Positions 1 to 11,910 of a DNA stretch of 64,000 nucleotides are shown in pieces. The stretch is from positions 3,224,001-3,288,000 of the forward strand of contig NC_003284.9 in the NCBI RefSeq assembly GCF_000002985.6. Direction: 5' to 3'. The number at the start of each line of letters is the position of its first letter. The first letter of the stretch is position 1. This DNA is from Caenorhabditis elegans (Eukaryota; Nematoda; Chromadorea; Rhabditida; Rhabditidae). A program made the translations under genes and the position numbers. A model generated the notes under the pieces. The model did not search any database. It saw only the letters and a list, made by a program, of their open reading frames with translations, and was not told where the DNA came from.

Positions 1-3000
1 AAAGGCTTATTTTCAGCTAAAATCTCAAATTTTGTCAACTACGAAACTCATTTTTCAAAATTTAATTATCACCCTTTAGCATGCAGTGAAAGTGTGTGTG
101 AACGAAACAACACGAAATAAATTACAAAAAATTGTATTTGAAAATGATAATCACATAAAAACGAGTTATGTTAATGAGTTCCACGAGTATTGGCTTTGCC
201 AGGTGGTCCAAAATTTAAATTTTAGCTAAAAAATAGGTATTCTTCTAAAACTTTAAACCACCACAACGTAAAGAAATTTCAGAAAATTTCATTACAAAAT
301 TCGGTAGTCTCGAACAATTTTAGGTCTAAAAAGACAAATTTTCAGATTTCAATACTTTACATTCGGTATGTTTTAATTATTTGTATTTTAACATCGCTGG
401 AGTTCAAATATGAAAAATTAGTCTAAAATGTCAAAATCTTTATTGTATGGTAACTTACCAAAACTTTGACTGTAAACTTTCGAAAGTCCTATTTTAAAAA
501 AACGTTCCCATGGGATATTAGTTTATTTTGAGTATCAAAATTGTCAATTCCACAAGAACTTTTTCAATGTTCAAACGATTACTTTTGAACATTTTGGCAA
601 AATTCCCACTGAAAGAATACGTGTTAACTATTATTAAAATACATTTCGATAGCTGAATATAGTTTAAAAAATTAAAAGAAAATGGAGAGATTGGATGCCA
701 CAGTACAACAAAATGAAAACAATTTTGTAAGAAGCACATACATGGTGACATGAAAAAAACTTACATAATTCTATCAAATTATAGTGAGAATTTGATAAAA
801 ACTGAAAGTTAGTTAAATTTACTGGCGAGGCGAGTGCTAAGTTAAGCGATGGAAATGTTCAAACAAAAAAGTTCAAAAAGTAAATAATAAGTCGGGAGTT
901 GGAAAGAGATGAGAAGAAAGTTCCAAACAATACGACAAGACCTGAAATAAAAGCAAACAAGGATAATAAGAAAAATTAGGCTGGCGACTACCGCTGCGAG
1001 TGCGGAATGACAGCTTTGATCGGTCAACAATTCCGAAATCTGTCCTCATGTTCCGGCATACAGTAGGCACACGACACCACTATTTTATATTTTGTTATCG
1101 GATAAGAGCAAAAGACTGACTATGCGGTGGGGGGGGGGGGGGGGAGACAAGAAATGTTGAGAGAGAGAGAAAACGAAGTGGTGGAAGGTTTGATCATGCC
1201 CTCAACCCAAAGACACTCATGAATGAAAAAGGTGCGAGAATGGGGAAAATGCGGAGAGAAATGAAAAAGGAGGCAACATTTTCTATAGGGAAATACAAAA
1301 GTTTAATTAAAATTCAAGACCGGCTTTGCATACTATTATTCATATTACTAGTGTTTGATGTGAGAAGTGGAGAGTCGGAAAATTATTATTCGTAACAGTA
1401 TGCGGGTGTTGTCAAGTCACATAGGCTGAAATCTGAAGGGGGTTGTGATTTGTGAAACCACTTGTGAAACCTAAGGATTTGAAATCAAAATATATAAGGT
1501 ACAATTACATTATATCCTTATAAGTATGGAAATCATTACAATTCTGGAGACTTTTGCAACGCAATTCTAATAGGTACAGAGCTGGTGACAACCAATTTTT
1601 TGACTTGGAATAAAAATTTTCCAAATTCTTTAAAAATAGTATTATGAAATAATTTTTCACTTTAGCACTATATAAGTAGTTTTAAATAATTTTCCCACTA
1701 ACCATAGTCGAGTTTTGAAACGCTCAAATTATTGCGATAACTTTTGTAACTAAGTAGTTTGTGCCACACTAATAGAAATTGCAGTAATAATAGACACACC
1801 TAACTAAAATATACGGTAACTAAGTACTTCAATAGCCCTAAAACCAGGCAAATATTTTTCTGCCACAAAAAATTAGAAACTATTGGTAAGTTATCCAGTC
1901 TGAAAATAGAAAAGTTCAGTTACTGTTTGAAAAATAGCAAAGTTTTGTTTTGGACCGAAAATTGTGTCAAATTGGGAAGAGTGCAAGTGGAATAATAGTT
2001 GAATTTAGCAAAACAATGAGCACACAATAAAACACTTTTTTTTTAGCAAACTGGAAAATTTACCTTTTTTCAAAACAAAGTGAATCTAAGGCCTTTAATT
2101 ATAAATAAATTTATATGCAACATACATTTCTATTTCAGCAACAAAAAACCAGAGAAAATTACTGGTATACAATAGGTTGGCTTCGTATACATTTTTTTTT
2201 GTTATGTTTTTGTAAACTTGGAGCAAATGTATAATATATTCACAAATTAAAACTATGGATGAATATTTTCACAATGTTTCTAGATTCAACGGTTGAAAAA
2301 AAAACAACTTTACAAGTTTCGATTGGCAAATAAAATAAAATATGTGAAGCAAAAAGATTGTGTTACCCAATAAAATCACTTGATTTAAATTGAAATTGAA
2401 AATATATCAAATTGGAGCACAGGATCAAATAACTTTTAGGATCAAGTTATTGACCAACGATCGGAAATGATAAACAAAATATATTTTGAGTTAAAAGTTA
2501 CGCTTAACTTTTCATTTGTCAATATACACATTTATTATACAATCGCAACATTTGACAGAATACACTAAACCTTATCAGTTAGTGAGAGTCTTCCAGAGCA
2601 TTTGCCAACGAGAAAGTAGAAAAGAGCTCAAAAAAAAGTACATATGAGAATACCTATTCGGAACGCTTGAACTCATCTTTCGATACTTGGAACACGAGCA
2701 AGAACAAGAAGCTCAATGTCTGGCTCGCCAAAAGAAACATATTGCGTGTTACGTCACAAACGTGTGCTTATTTCTTATGTCATCGGATCGAAAGGAACGC
2801 GGCAAAAGTGGTTTGTCGAGTGGGCTTTGGGAAGGCTCAAGCTAGACAATGCGCAGACGCAACAAAAAAAACGACGGCTTGAAGAAGGAAGCGAAGAAAA
2901 AAGAACGAGAATGGAATTGTGTATCTTGGCAAAGGGTAAGGCAACAGCGACTAAGACAAAAGCTGTCAGTTGGAATTTTCGGGGAGTGAGAGAGCCTCCG

Positions 3001-3550
3001 AACGGTGAGGGTGGTAGCGCGCGCGAGTTTTCCTTGGGAACCGTTCGGAGAGGGTGCAGAGCAGCAAAGAGCCATTGCCTGGTCATTGGAGCAGTATATG
3101 CGTGTGTATGTGTGTGTGTGTTTTGTGTGTTTAGAGCAAATACCGTTGCGATGCGCAGCTCAGCGGTGAACGATGCGGCAGGGCAGACGATAGTCAAAAT
3201 ATTCTGATTTCTTACCGACAACACGCTGCCGCTTTCCGCTGCGTGCAATGATATTTTATTCGCGGGTGGAGCTGACGAAACTTTTGAAACTCGATATATG
3301 TGACAAGAAATTTGAAACTAACGTTCGATCACAGAACTTGGAGTATTTTCAATGTCAAAATACAAATCTCATAATTTAAACTGAAGTGTGGTTTCGTAAC
3401 TGAGAATATATTTTTTGGATAGAGACGTTCAAAAAATACTTCTTCAGTTATAGCGTTAAAAAAATAAGGTCAAATTGTATAATCCTGGAAATGTTAAACA
3501 TTTGAAAATTGAAACGTTTATTTACGAGAATATCATTTAACAAATGTCCA
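1..3550. other. Non-coding region at the left edge
   Basis: No supported gene. It holds a 16-base G tract at 1129-1144 followed by a GA-rich run, and a GC-rich stretch at about 2640-3250 with CG-dinucleotides, a (GT)n run near 3100 and open frames on both strands that look fortuitous. The GC-rich patch resembles a promoter or 5' region of a gene outside the window or of the plus strand. Confidence 0.5.
3517..3522 (-). terminator. Poly(A) signal, IRG-7 copy A
   Basis: AATAAA on the minus strand, about 30 nt after the stop codon of the 3551-11406 gene. Confidence 0.6.
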
Positions 3551-6500
3551 TTAAGTGCTCTTACAGTAGTTTCCTCCATTGGTGCTGAAAGTAACTTGTT
3601 ATTACAAAAAGTTCATATACCTCATTCTTACCTAGCGGCTGTAATAAGTTGTTGAATTGGCTTAATTTGGTTGTTCAGTGTTGTGAAGTCAGTAGCGGTG
3701 AACGAGCAAGCGCTTCCACCAGAGATGGTCTGCAACTTTCCGGTGTCAACTGCGCCTCCGTATCCAACTGTGATTATTCCATATTTCTTTTGAGCAATAA
3801 TCGTTTTAGCTGATGGTGTTGGATCCGTGAAGAAGCTGAAAGTTATTAATATTGCATTTAATTTAAGTTCAGTATACTAACGAGGTGGTTGAAGTGATGT
3901 AGACAATAACGTGGTTACTGATACCAGCACGGTAGCCAGCAGTTGCGGCCATGTAATCTGTAGACGACACAACTTGGAGATTGTAAGTGAGAACTTGTCC
4001 TGCATCATCAAAGTCGGTGTAGCCGTCTTTAAGTCCATTCAGGTAAGATATCAACATTTGTTGTGAAGTGATTGCGTTCAAGTTGGCAACTGGTGGCGCT
4101 TGATCATTAAGATCTGCTGCGACGACGACTAATCCAACATGAGCACCGGCGATTCCAACATCAAACGAAACCATCATGGTTTGAATGAACTTCGTGAACT
4201 AAAAATTTAATAATATAAACTACCTAACTTCTGAAATGCTCTACCGAATCAAAATTTTGCTGGGCCGCTTGAGATCCATCAATCAAGAAGACAATATCAA
4301 ATTGAAGACCAGTTTGTGGATTTTGGGTCTGAAACAGAACACTTCAATTGTTTCTCATTATTTTCAAGCGAACCGGTGTTACTGGTGCCTGGGTTTGAAC
4401 AGTTTGTGGTGGCTGAGTTGCTTGAGTTATTGGACCTTGAGTCTGTTGCGTGACCGGGCCTTGGGTTTGTTGAGTAGCCTGCGTAACTGGAGCCATTGAT
4501 CCAGTAACAGGAACCATTGTTCCAGTCATAGGCTGCCCTGTGGTCGGATTGCGTCCTGAAATGAATGTTCACTGATTTGAGCTTCAGACTTCACTTACCA
4601 TTACAAACAACAATTTGTTGTCTTCTGAACTTTTGATTATACTCATCAACTCCATGAATGAACACCGCAATCATATCGCCACTGCATGTGAACAAATCAG
4701 AGTAGTATTCGTATGAGCAACCTTCACGTCTGTAGAGTTCAGATCTCAGGACGTTCTGAAAAATACTGTTTGAAAATCGATAATTAAAACAAATGCTTAC
4801 AGTGACTGTAACCTGTCCGATATCAAAGATTTCGACGTATTGCAATTGTCCTCTCTGCATTGGTTTACCAGCGATATGGAAAACGGCGACATTGTCGAAT
4901 CCAGACACTGGCTGTACGAATCTTCCATCTTGATGAGCTCCAAGTGGATCTTCCTTTCCTCCGACAGGGTTCGGAAGAGAGAATTTGGTGTAGACTCGAG
5001 CTCCTCCAGTTGAGTAGATGTGCGCAAGACAAAGGCCTGGTGGTTGAACAAGCTGAAGAGTCCAGATACCTCCGAGTCTGTCGACCTCAATCTTGTAGAA
5101 CTTCTGGCTATTCACATTATATGCTGGAGCAACATTGTGAGCTTCTGAAATTTAATATTGAAAAATAAAAATCAATTCTGTAATACTCACGTCCGAGTGG
5201 ATCCTTAACAGAAAGGGAACCAAATTCAGAGGAAGTGGTGACATAGATAAACGTTGTGTTGCTATCAACCGGCACAAACCATGGAAGAGATCCATCAGTG
5301 CACGAATAATTTGCGGGTCCGGTAGGATCTTGAAGAATTGATGCTCCATACAAGGATGGCAGATATGAATTCATGAGCTGAAAAACTAGATTTAAAAAGC
5401 TTCCCAGGGTTGCTAACTTACAGAGACGATATTGGAGCTATCAGTAAACAAAATGTTTCCACTGGATCCATATCCAAGCCATGTCATATCTTGGACATTG
5501 TTGACACCCTCGAATGTTGGGCAGTTTGCAGACTTTGAGACAATGTAGTGAAGCTAAAAATTTTCAAAATTGTTTCAATCTAGAAATTAAAGTAAGAAAC
5601 ATACATGGGCTTCGGTGTTGAACAGCGAATTCATAGCTTCTCCGTATTTGTTGAGATCACTTGGGCCAGCAGCTGTAACTAGGAAAATCTCACTGTTTGG
5701 AATGGAAATCACATTATCGTGCTCCAGGAGATGTGCGAGAACTCTGAAAACGAGAGTTTGGTTTGAACATTCAGTCATTATGCTTTTACCCTAAATATGG
5801 CATGCTGCAAGCTCCGTCAGTTGAGATTGCGGTTGATTGAGCTGTCAAGTCGGTAATCAAAGCATCGATAGTGGTGTAGTTGTACTTCTCGAATGTTCTT
5901 CCAGTGGCTGAATTATCTCTCAATTTTAAAGACTAACGCAATTATCTCACTATCAAATGTGACAAGTCCGAAGTACGAGAACCAGAATGGAGCAAAGTTG
6001 GTGGCAGATGTGACAATGTTCTTAAGATTGGCAATGAGCTGGTTGACAGTGTCAGAGTTTTGTCTAGTTGTTTCAACAACAAACAACAATGTCTTAGTGT
6101 CATCGGTGAAAATTTGTGGAACCTTTGGTTGGCAAACCTCTGAAATAATAATTTTTTGTTTGATTAGAAAGACACTAAGAAAATAGTTACCAAATTGACA
6201 ATTTAATCCGGCATATCCATCTGGGCATGTGCAAGTGGCTTCATCAGAGTTTTTAGTTCCACCGTTCACACAAATTGGGACGGTACAACGAGATCCAGTC
6301 CAGTAGTCAGTACAGATACATTGTCCATTTTGTCTGATACCTCCATTTCCGCAAACGATTGTAGCTGGGGAGCAGTGTCCGAATGTTAAACGTTGGAAGG
6401 TGTTTCCGAACTCATCCTCTCCAACATGAAGCACACCGAATTCATTGTTTTGGTTATCACTGTTTGGACATGGGAAATCTTGTGATACCCAGCCATATTG

Positions 6501-9500
6501 ACATCCAAATCTTGCTTGGTATTTCAAGCCATTGTAGAAGGTTCCGTTGTAGAAGTCCCAAAGAATAGCGTCAGTCATAATTGGTACACGATTCTCGTTG
6601 TCAACGGAGTGAACATAAGTGATAAGTCTGTTTGAAGAAAAGTCTTGAATTGGGTCAATCTGTGGGTTGTCATCTCCAATTTTCGTAGCGAATCCAGAAA
6701 CAATTTGAAGGCTCGATTGAACGCGAACACTCAGAGAGCAGTATGGTGGGTTAGAATTGGTTGGATTTGTTTTAATTTTGACGTACCAATCACCAGCTGG
6801 AAGATCAGCATCTCCAATAGTATTCGGTTTATGGTCAGAATCATATCTATGTTTCTGACAAATAAAAGGTCTTGGGGTAGCGCAAGTATCGGTAGTCCAG
6901 ACTTTGCTCTTATCTCCAGATCTACCATCAAAATAGACACATTGACGAGTTGGATCGTTACTTGGCTCGCCATTTGCCCAGTAAGTGATTGGTTGATTGA
7001 GAAGATCCGGGTTGATTCCCTGTCCACGATCCCAATAGAACTGTCCATCACTGTTTTTGAAGAGTCCAATCCAGAATTGAGTATTTGCAGCAATTGAAGA
7101 GTAGAAGTTATTTTTATCATCTCCGAGATCATCAGCGAGATATCCACCAGCAGAAGCACAGAAGTTTCTAGCTTGTGGCATTGAGAGAATATCATCATTC
7201 ACTGTGAGGAATTTGACGCAATATTGACCGAACGATTCCCAGCCATTGTCGCAAGCCTGTCTGATTTCATACACACTTTGTCCAGTGTAATCATCATAGA
7301 AAAGTTCCAGGGCTTCCGCAAGAACTCCGTTTCCATTATATACTTGAATTGTGGTTCCGTAACCGAAAACGGTCAATTGGATTGTTTGAGTGTAAGCATC
7401 AACTGGGAAGTAAGTGGTCAAGCCATCTTCATGTCTACAGTCATTGTTGCCATTAATCGTCACTTGTCCATTAGAGAACTGAATTGGGATGAGCCGAATA
7501 GCGTTGGAAATTTCAAGTGCTTGCAAAATGTATGTTTGTCCAGTAGAACTGGTGACCATTCCAAAGAGAACATAGTAGTTAACTTGAGTGGCATTGCACA
7601 CAAATCCTGCCGGCAATAGCGTTGGCTTTGCAGTCAAAAATCCGTACAAGCTAATATCCATGGCACGTGACATATCATAGAACAAGCCGAGAGAGCGCTG
7701 ATCGAGCTCATATTCTGGAGTTGTTTGGAAAATTTCGATGAAAGATCCTGGAACTAAGTCTCTGGCAAAGATGGCATGATTCAAGGCATCCCAAAGTTTG
7801 ACGCTACAACCATTATCTGATGGAACATTGGTTGCAAGGTTGTGCAATGCGGCAATGATAGCCGTGAGATTATTTGAAGGTGACTGAGCAATTGGTCCAC
7901 CCCATGTTGAGTTGAATCCAACAAGTACAAAGTTTCTGATCCATCCGCGATCTTGCATTTGAACGTCGCGGAGAATTTCTTGGAAGTTATTGTCAAGCAT
8001 GACAATTGAAGCAAGAGATTGCTGAGTAATTTCGACAGCGAACACCATGTCAACTCCGTAACGGATGAATTCAGGATTTGGTCCAGTTTCAATACATCTT
8101 GGCACCTCACAGCTTTCACCTGCGTATCCAGGCGGGCATACACACTGTCCTCCACTAACAGTTCCTCCGTTGTAGCAAACAATGTTCTGGCAGTACGTTC
8201 CAGTAAATTGTGGAGTACAGAAGCATGTCGTGTTGGTTGGATTCATAACTCCTCCGTTTTGGCATTGATGTTGTGGTGGTGGTGTTGGATGAACAGCCGA
8301 ACAGAGCATTGTTCCAGCACGTTGGAGAGCCATATCATTGTTATCACGAGCGAAGAAGTTGAAGTAAAGAACTTCATCGGGGACATTACAGATGAATGGT
8401 GGGAAGTAGAAGTGGAATTCACAAGCATCTCTGTACATTCCACTTGATCCGTAAACCTCTGTTTGAACTCCGTCGCGGATAGCATAAATCTGAAGATTGG
8501 CGTGCACGCGGTCCATAGAAATGAATTCGGGGTAGTTGGAAACATGGAAAACAGGAGAAGCATCAAAACCAGCAACTGGTTGGCGGAGAACTCCGGCTGC
8601 AGAAGTGAGGGTAGTTGCGAAAGACCAGAAAATGTCATAGTCTGGATTGTATTGGCTCATTCCACCAAGGTTATACTTCTTCTGGTATACTTTGAAGGTA
8701 CACGCAGAGTTTGGTGAGTCGGAAACCAAATTGAAGAACCATTGTCCAGCGAAGATTTGGTTGGAGGTCCAAATGTAGTTAACACCATCATTGAATGCAA
8801 CAAAGAAGTCAGGGTGTGCTCCGGTTGGGGTTGTGACTTGAAGTTTCAAGTTAGATCCTGTAGCAACAACGACAACTTGATCAGCAGTCACGTCAACTGC
8901 AACCGATTTGTAGATGTTTTGATTAGCACAGTGAGAGTAATCTCCAGATAGAGCAAGTTGAGAGCGGAACAACGTGTTGTACATATGAACGTAGAAGAAC
9001 TTAAAATATAATGCATTAATATTAAAGAATTAAAGAAACATACGTTGGAGATAGTGGTTCTGTTGTTAAAGTAGAACGTGTTTCCGCTGGACATCGCAGC
9101 CATATCGACCATATCTCTGTACCCAGCACTATCGGGTGAAGTATTGCAGCCACTTCCAATTGCTGGTTGCACGTAAATGAAGTAGACCTGAAACATTCTG
9201 GTATTTTCGAATAACTTTAAATTTAATAAATTTTCCATACTGGTGCTCTCCAATAAGATTCCAAGTGTACAATTGTTTGCTTCTCAGTGCTATCATTTGG
9301 ATTGGCATCAGTGATTACATAGATTGGTGATTTGTTAGTTGGATAAAGAGAAAGAGCAGATCTGTAAAACAACCATGAAGATTCTGTAAAACATTGAAAA
9401 ACTAGTCGATACTTACGCAACAGCAGAGAAAACAACATCATCACATCCACCGTCGGATGGGGCAGAGTTAATCGCTTTAAGTAGATCAACCATAGCGGCA

Positions 9501-11406
9501 TCCCATGAGTCATATCTCTGGTTTACCAAAAGCTCTAAAAATTAAAATATAATGCATTACCGTTTCCTGATAAGAAGGTAGGCTTATGGGAGCCACCCCG
9601 GTAAATTAGTTGCAAATCAACTCACTGGCGTTATCAAAGAGCACAACGATGAAATTAGTGAGATAGCCAGGCTCGGCAGATAGTTCATCGACAATTCTTG
9701 AAACTGAATTTGTGGCCTGTTGAATAACATCTGACAATTGGCTTCTAGAACGAATGACCAGAGTAACAGTCGGGTTTTCAGCATTGAAATCAATTCCGGA
9801 TGCACCAGGGCAGACAACTGTAATGCATTTGTGATCAGTTTATTTTCCGAGGCGACTTACTATTTTGACAGTGGAAACCGGTGAATCCTTCTGGACATTC
9901 ACAATGTTCGCTTGTGGGAGTTGGAAGGAATCCTGAAAAATAAAATATTTGATGACCAATTTAGGCTGGCTCAAAAAAGTGTCCTTTTTAGAAGGTTGTC
10001 TTTGTGTTATCAACCATGTAGCACATCAATGGCAACATAGCGTTTTCTATTTAACAGCTCTAGTTACAGTATTCACCTCCATTAGCACACAACATCTGAG
10101 AACAGTCACGTCCGGTGTATAGTCCAAAACAGTAACAGTATGGTGAACCACTGGAATCCTTCAAAACTTGACCTCCGTTCTGGCAGGTTGTCAATGGAGC
10201 AGCGGTTGTTGTTGGAGCAGGGACAGTGGTGGTAGACACTGGTGGCACTAAATTACTCAGGTTGATTATTGTTGTCAACTACGTTCACTTACAAATACAT
10301 TGGTAGGGCAGAATACGACGGAAAACGTATCCGTTATCGCTCATTCCTTCAACCTGAACTTTTATGATTGCAATTTATATCAATTCATTGCACTTACCTG
10401 TAATAAATTGTGCCCAATATCGTTATTTCCAATTTTTCTGCAAGTATACCTCTCCAAAATATATGGATAAGTACAATTGAAGCGAGTTGCCATAGGAATG
10501 TATCTTGAGATATGGTTCTCGGCGCCAGTGAATCCAATCGCCTGAATTTGACCGGGAAAGTGTAGTCCTTGTGCATGAAGAACAACAGCTGATTCAGTGT
10601 CAAAATAGGCAAACTTGAGGGTTGGATAGTCGCTGCGCTCTGGTTGATCGCCTGATGTAAAACCTCCAGTAACTTGAATATTGGTATGAGCGGTCATCAT
10701 CATAGTACAAAATTCATCTCCAGAATCAGCTCTTGGTCCGAGAAGATACTGGCCTGGCGCTAAAGTCTCATATGTTGCCACATAGGAAGTTACGGTTTTT
10801 CTGTCAGTGTCAGGGAAGATCAGATCTCCACTCTCAGATTGGAGGTAGAAAGTTGGATTCAATGGTGACTCAGTTTCGACCTCAATTTTGATATTCCGCA
10901 TGGTCTCATCAACAACAACGACGTATGTTTGACTGCAGTTTGCAAGATTTGTTGCATCAATAGAGATATCGTCAGAATCCTTGTTATCAGGAATGTAAGG
11001 ATTGCGAGCAGAGCACAATGCTAAGAAATTGCATTTTTAGTTTAAAAACACATATGTGATCCGACTTACGATATTGACAGGTGGCTCCTGTGTATCCTGG
11101 CTTGTTACATCCTCTGGTGGCCATTCCAGCAAAAACATGAGGCTCGGCGATAGATCTTTTGGAGATATGATGAGTATCAACCTGAAACCATATATGGAAC
11201 ATAGTTAAACGAAATCTAGAACTTACAAAGAGATCGGACTGCTCATCGAATTGAATCTTCTGTTCACTGACTGGGTGGAAGAGTTGATTACTGTTGGCCG
11301 GGTTCCATGACTTTAAGACTTTGCGGATTCTCTCTTTGTGACTGAGCTCAGGCTCAGCGCCCAGGCAGATCACGGCTAACGCCGCAATCAAAACCCAGCT
11401 TCTCAT
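3551..11406 (-). CDS. IRG-7-type secreted vWA/EGF/C-type lectin protein, copy A (2229 aa)
   Basis: Giant secreted multidomain protein and tandem paralogue of the gene at 11911-19624. Coding exons 5' to 3': 11406-11227, 11181-11070, 11020-10398, 10353-10293, 10247-10077, 9932-9861, 9817-9626, 9534-9417, 9361-9241, 9187-9044, 8999-6191, 6139-5951, 5907-5790, 5743-5605, 5553-5422, 5377-5191, 5144-4801, 4755-4599, 4555-4374, 4328-4245, 4198-3882, 3835-3632, 3584-3551; 6690 nt, frame closed throughout. The start gives a signal peptide (MRSWVLIAALAVICLGAE). Domain order: signal peptide, EGF-like, vWA-like (about 410-600), two EGF-like repeats (about 845-900), degenerate vWA, C-type lectin (about 1180-1310), EGF pair (about 1480-1534), vWA-like, P/T/Q linker, C-terminal vWA. 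The C-terminal MIDAS reads DGSQA rather than DGSQS, and exon 19 is 36 nt longer than in copy B. Family role (immune-response gene upstream of p38 in the intestine) is known for IRG-7 only; function of this copy is inferred. It could be the gene named irg-7 if my assignment of copy B is wrong. Confidence 0.9.
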
Positions 11407-11596
11407 TACTGAAATTTCACATTAATTTAATTGCTCTTAAACTCCAAAAAAACTAAATATCGTAAAAGGTATTGAGTTCTGAAAATGAATGTGAAAAGGC
11501 AGGAGCAGCCTGGCAAATCTAATGAAATTATCATGAAATAATGATTTAAACCCTTTTTAATCGCAAAAGGAGAGTGTGTCCGGCACGTCATATCAC

Positions 11597-11613
11597 CGTG
11601 GCAAACTCTTATC
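11597..11613 (-). promoter_or_regulatory. Conserved promoter block with GATA site, IRG-7 copy A
   Basis: CGTGGCAA at 11597-11604 is followed three bases later by CTTATC (11608-11613, a GATAAG site on the minus strand), about 200 bp upstream of the copy A start. The same block with identical spacing lies upstream of copy B. GATAAG is the binding core of intestinal GATA factors such as ELT-2; regulation by it here is inferred. Confidence 0.5.
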
Positions 11614-11865
11614 TTTGCCATCTCAAACAGTATTAAAATTTATTCCACGCCCTTTGCATTCTAATTGAGTAGTAGCAGAATAATGTCACAGAATACGATT
11701 TTGTATCATCAAATTATTATCAAGCACTTTCTGATGATTTCGACTTGAAGTTCAACCACTAGTAAAGTTTATTGAATTGCCATCACATTTCACTTTTGTA
11801 TTATATTTTTTCTCTCGTAATTTTGATTTTTCGGTCCAACACATAAATTGTTAAATAATGATAAG

Positions 11866-11871
11866 TTTATT
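11866..11871 (-). terminator. irg-7: Poly(A) signal, IRG-7 copy B
   Basis: AATAAA on the minus strand, about 40 nt after the stop codon, between the two tandem genes. It indicates separate transcription units rather than one long read-through gene. Confidence 0.6.
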
Positions 11872-11910
11872 AAAATTCAAATTATTTCAGTGATTTCCGG
11901 GTCGACTGCC

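Noticed and set aside
842-1070. Minus-strand open frames with a hydrophobic segment and an apparent TTTATTTCAG acceptor.
   Set aside because: Too short, not connectable to further exons, and AT-rich DNA often encodes such Phe/Leu/Ile runs.
2716-3207. 163-codon plus-strand ORF starting at an ATG.
   Set aside because: The opposite strand is open over the same span and the peptide includes a VCVCVF run from (GT)n; likely compositional.
6645-8717. Several plus-strand ORFs of 80-150 codons inside the large exon of copy A, with counterparts at 14536-16788 in copy B.
   Set aside because: They are antisense shadows of a 2.8-kb coding exon with biased codon use; no splice or start context.
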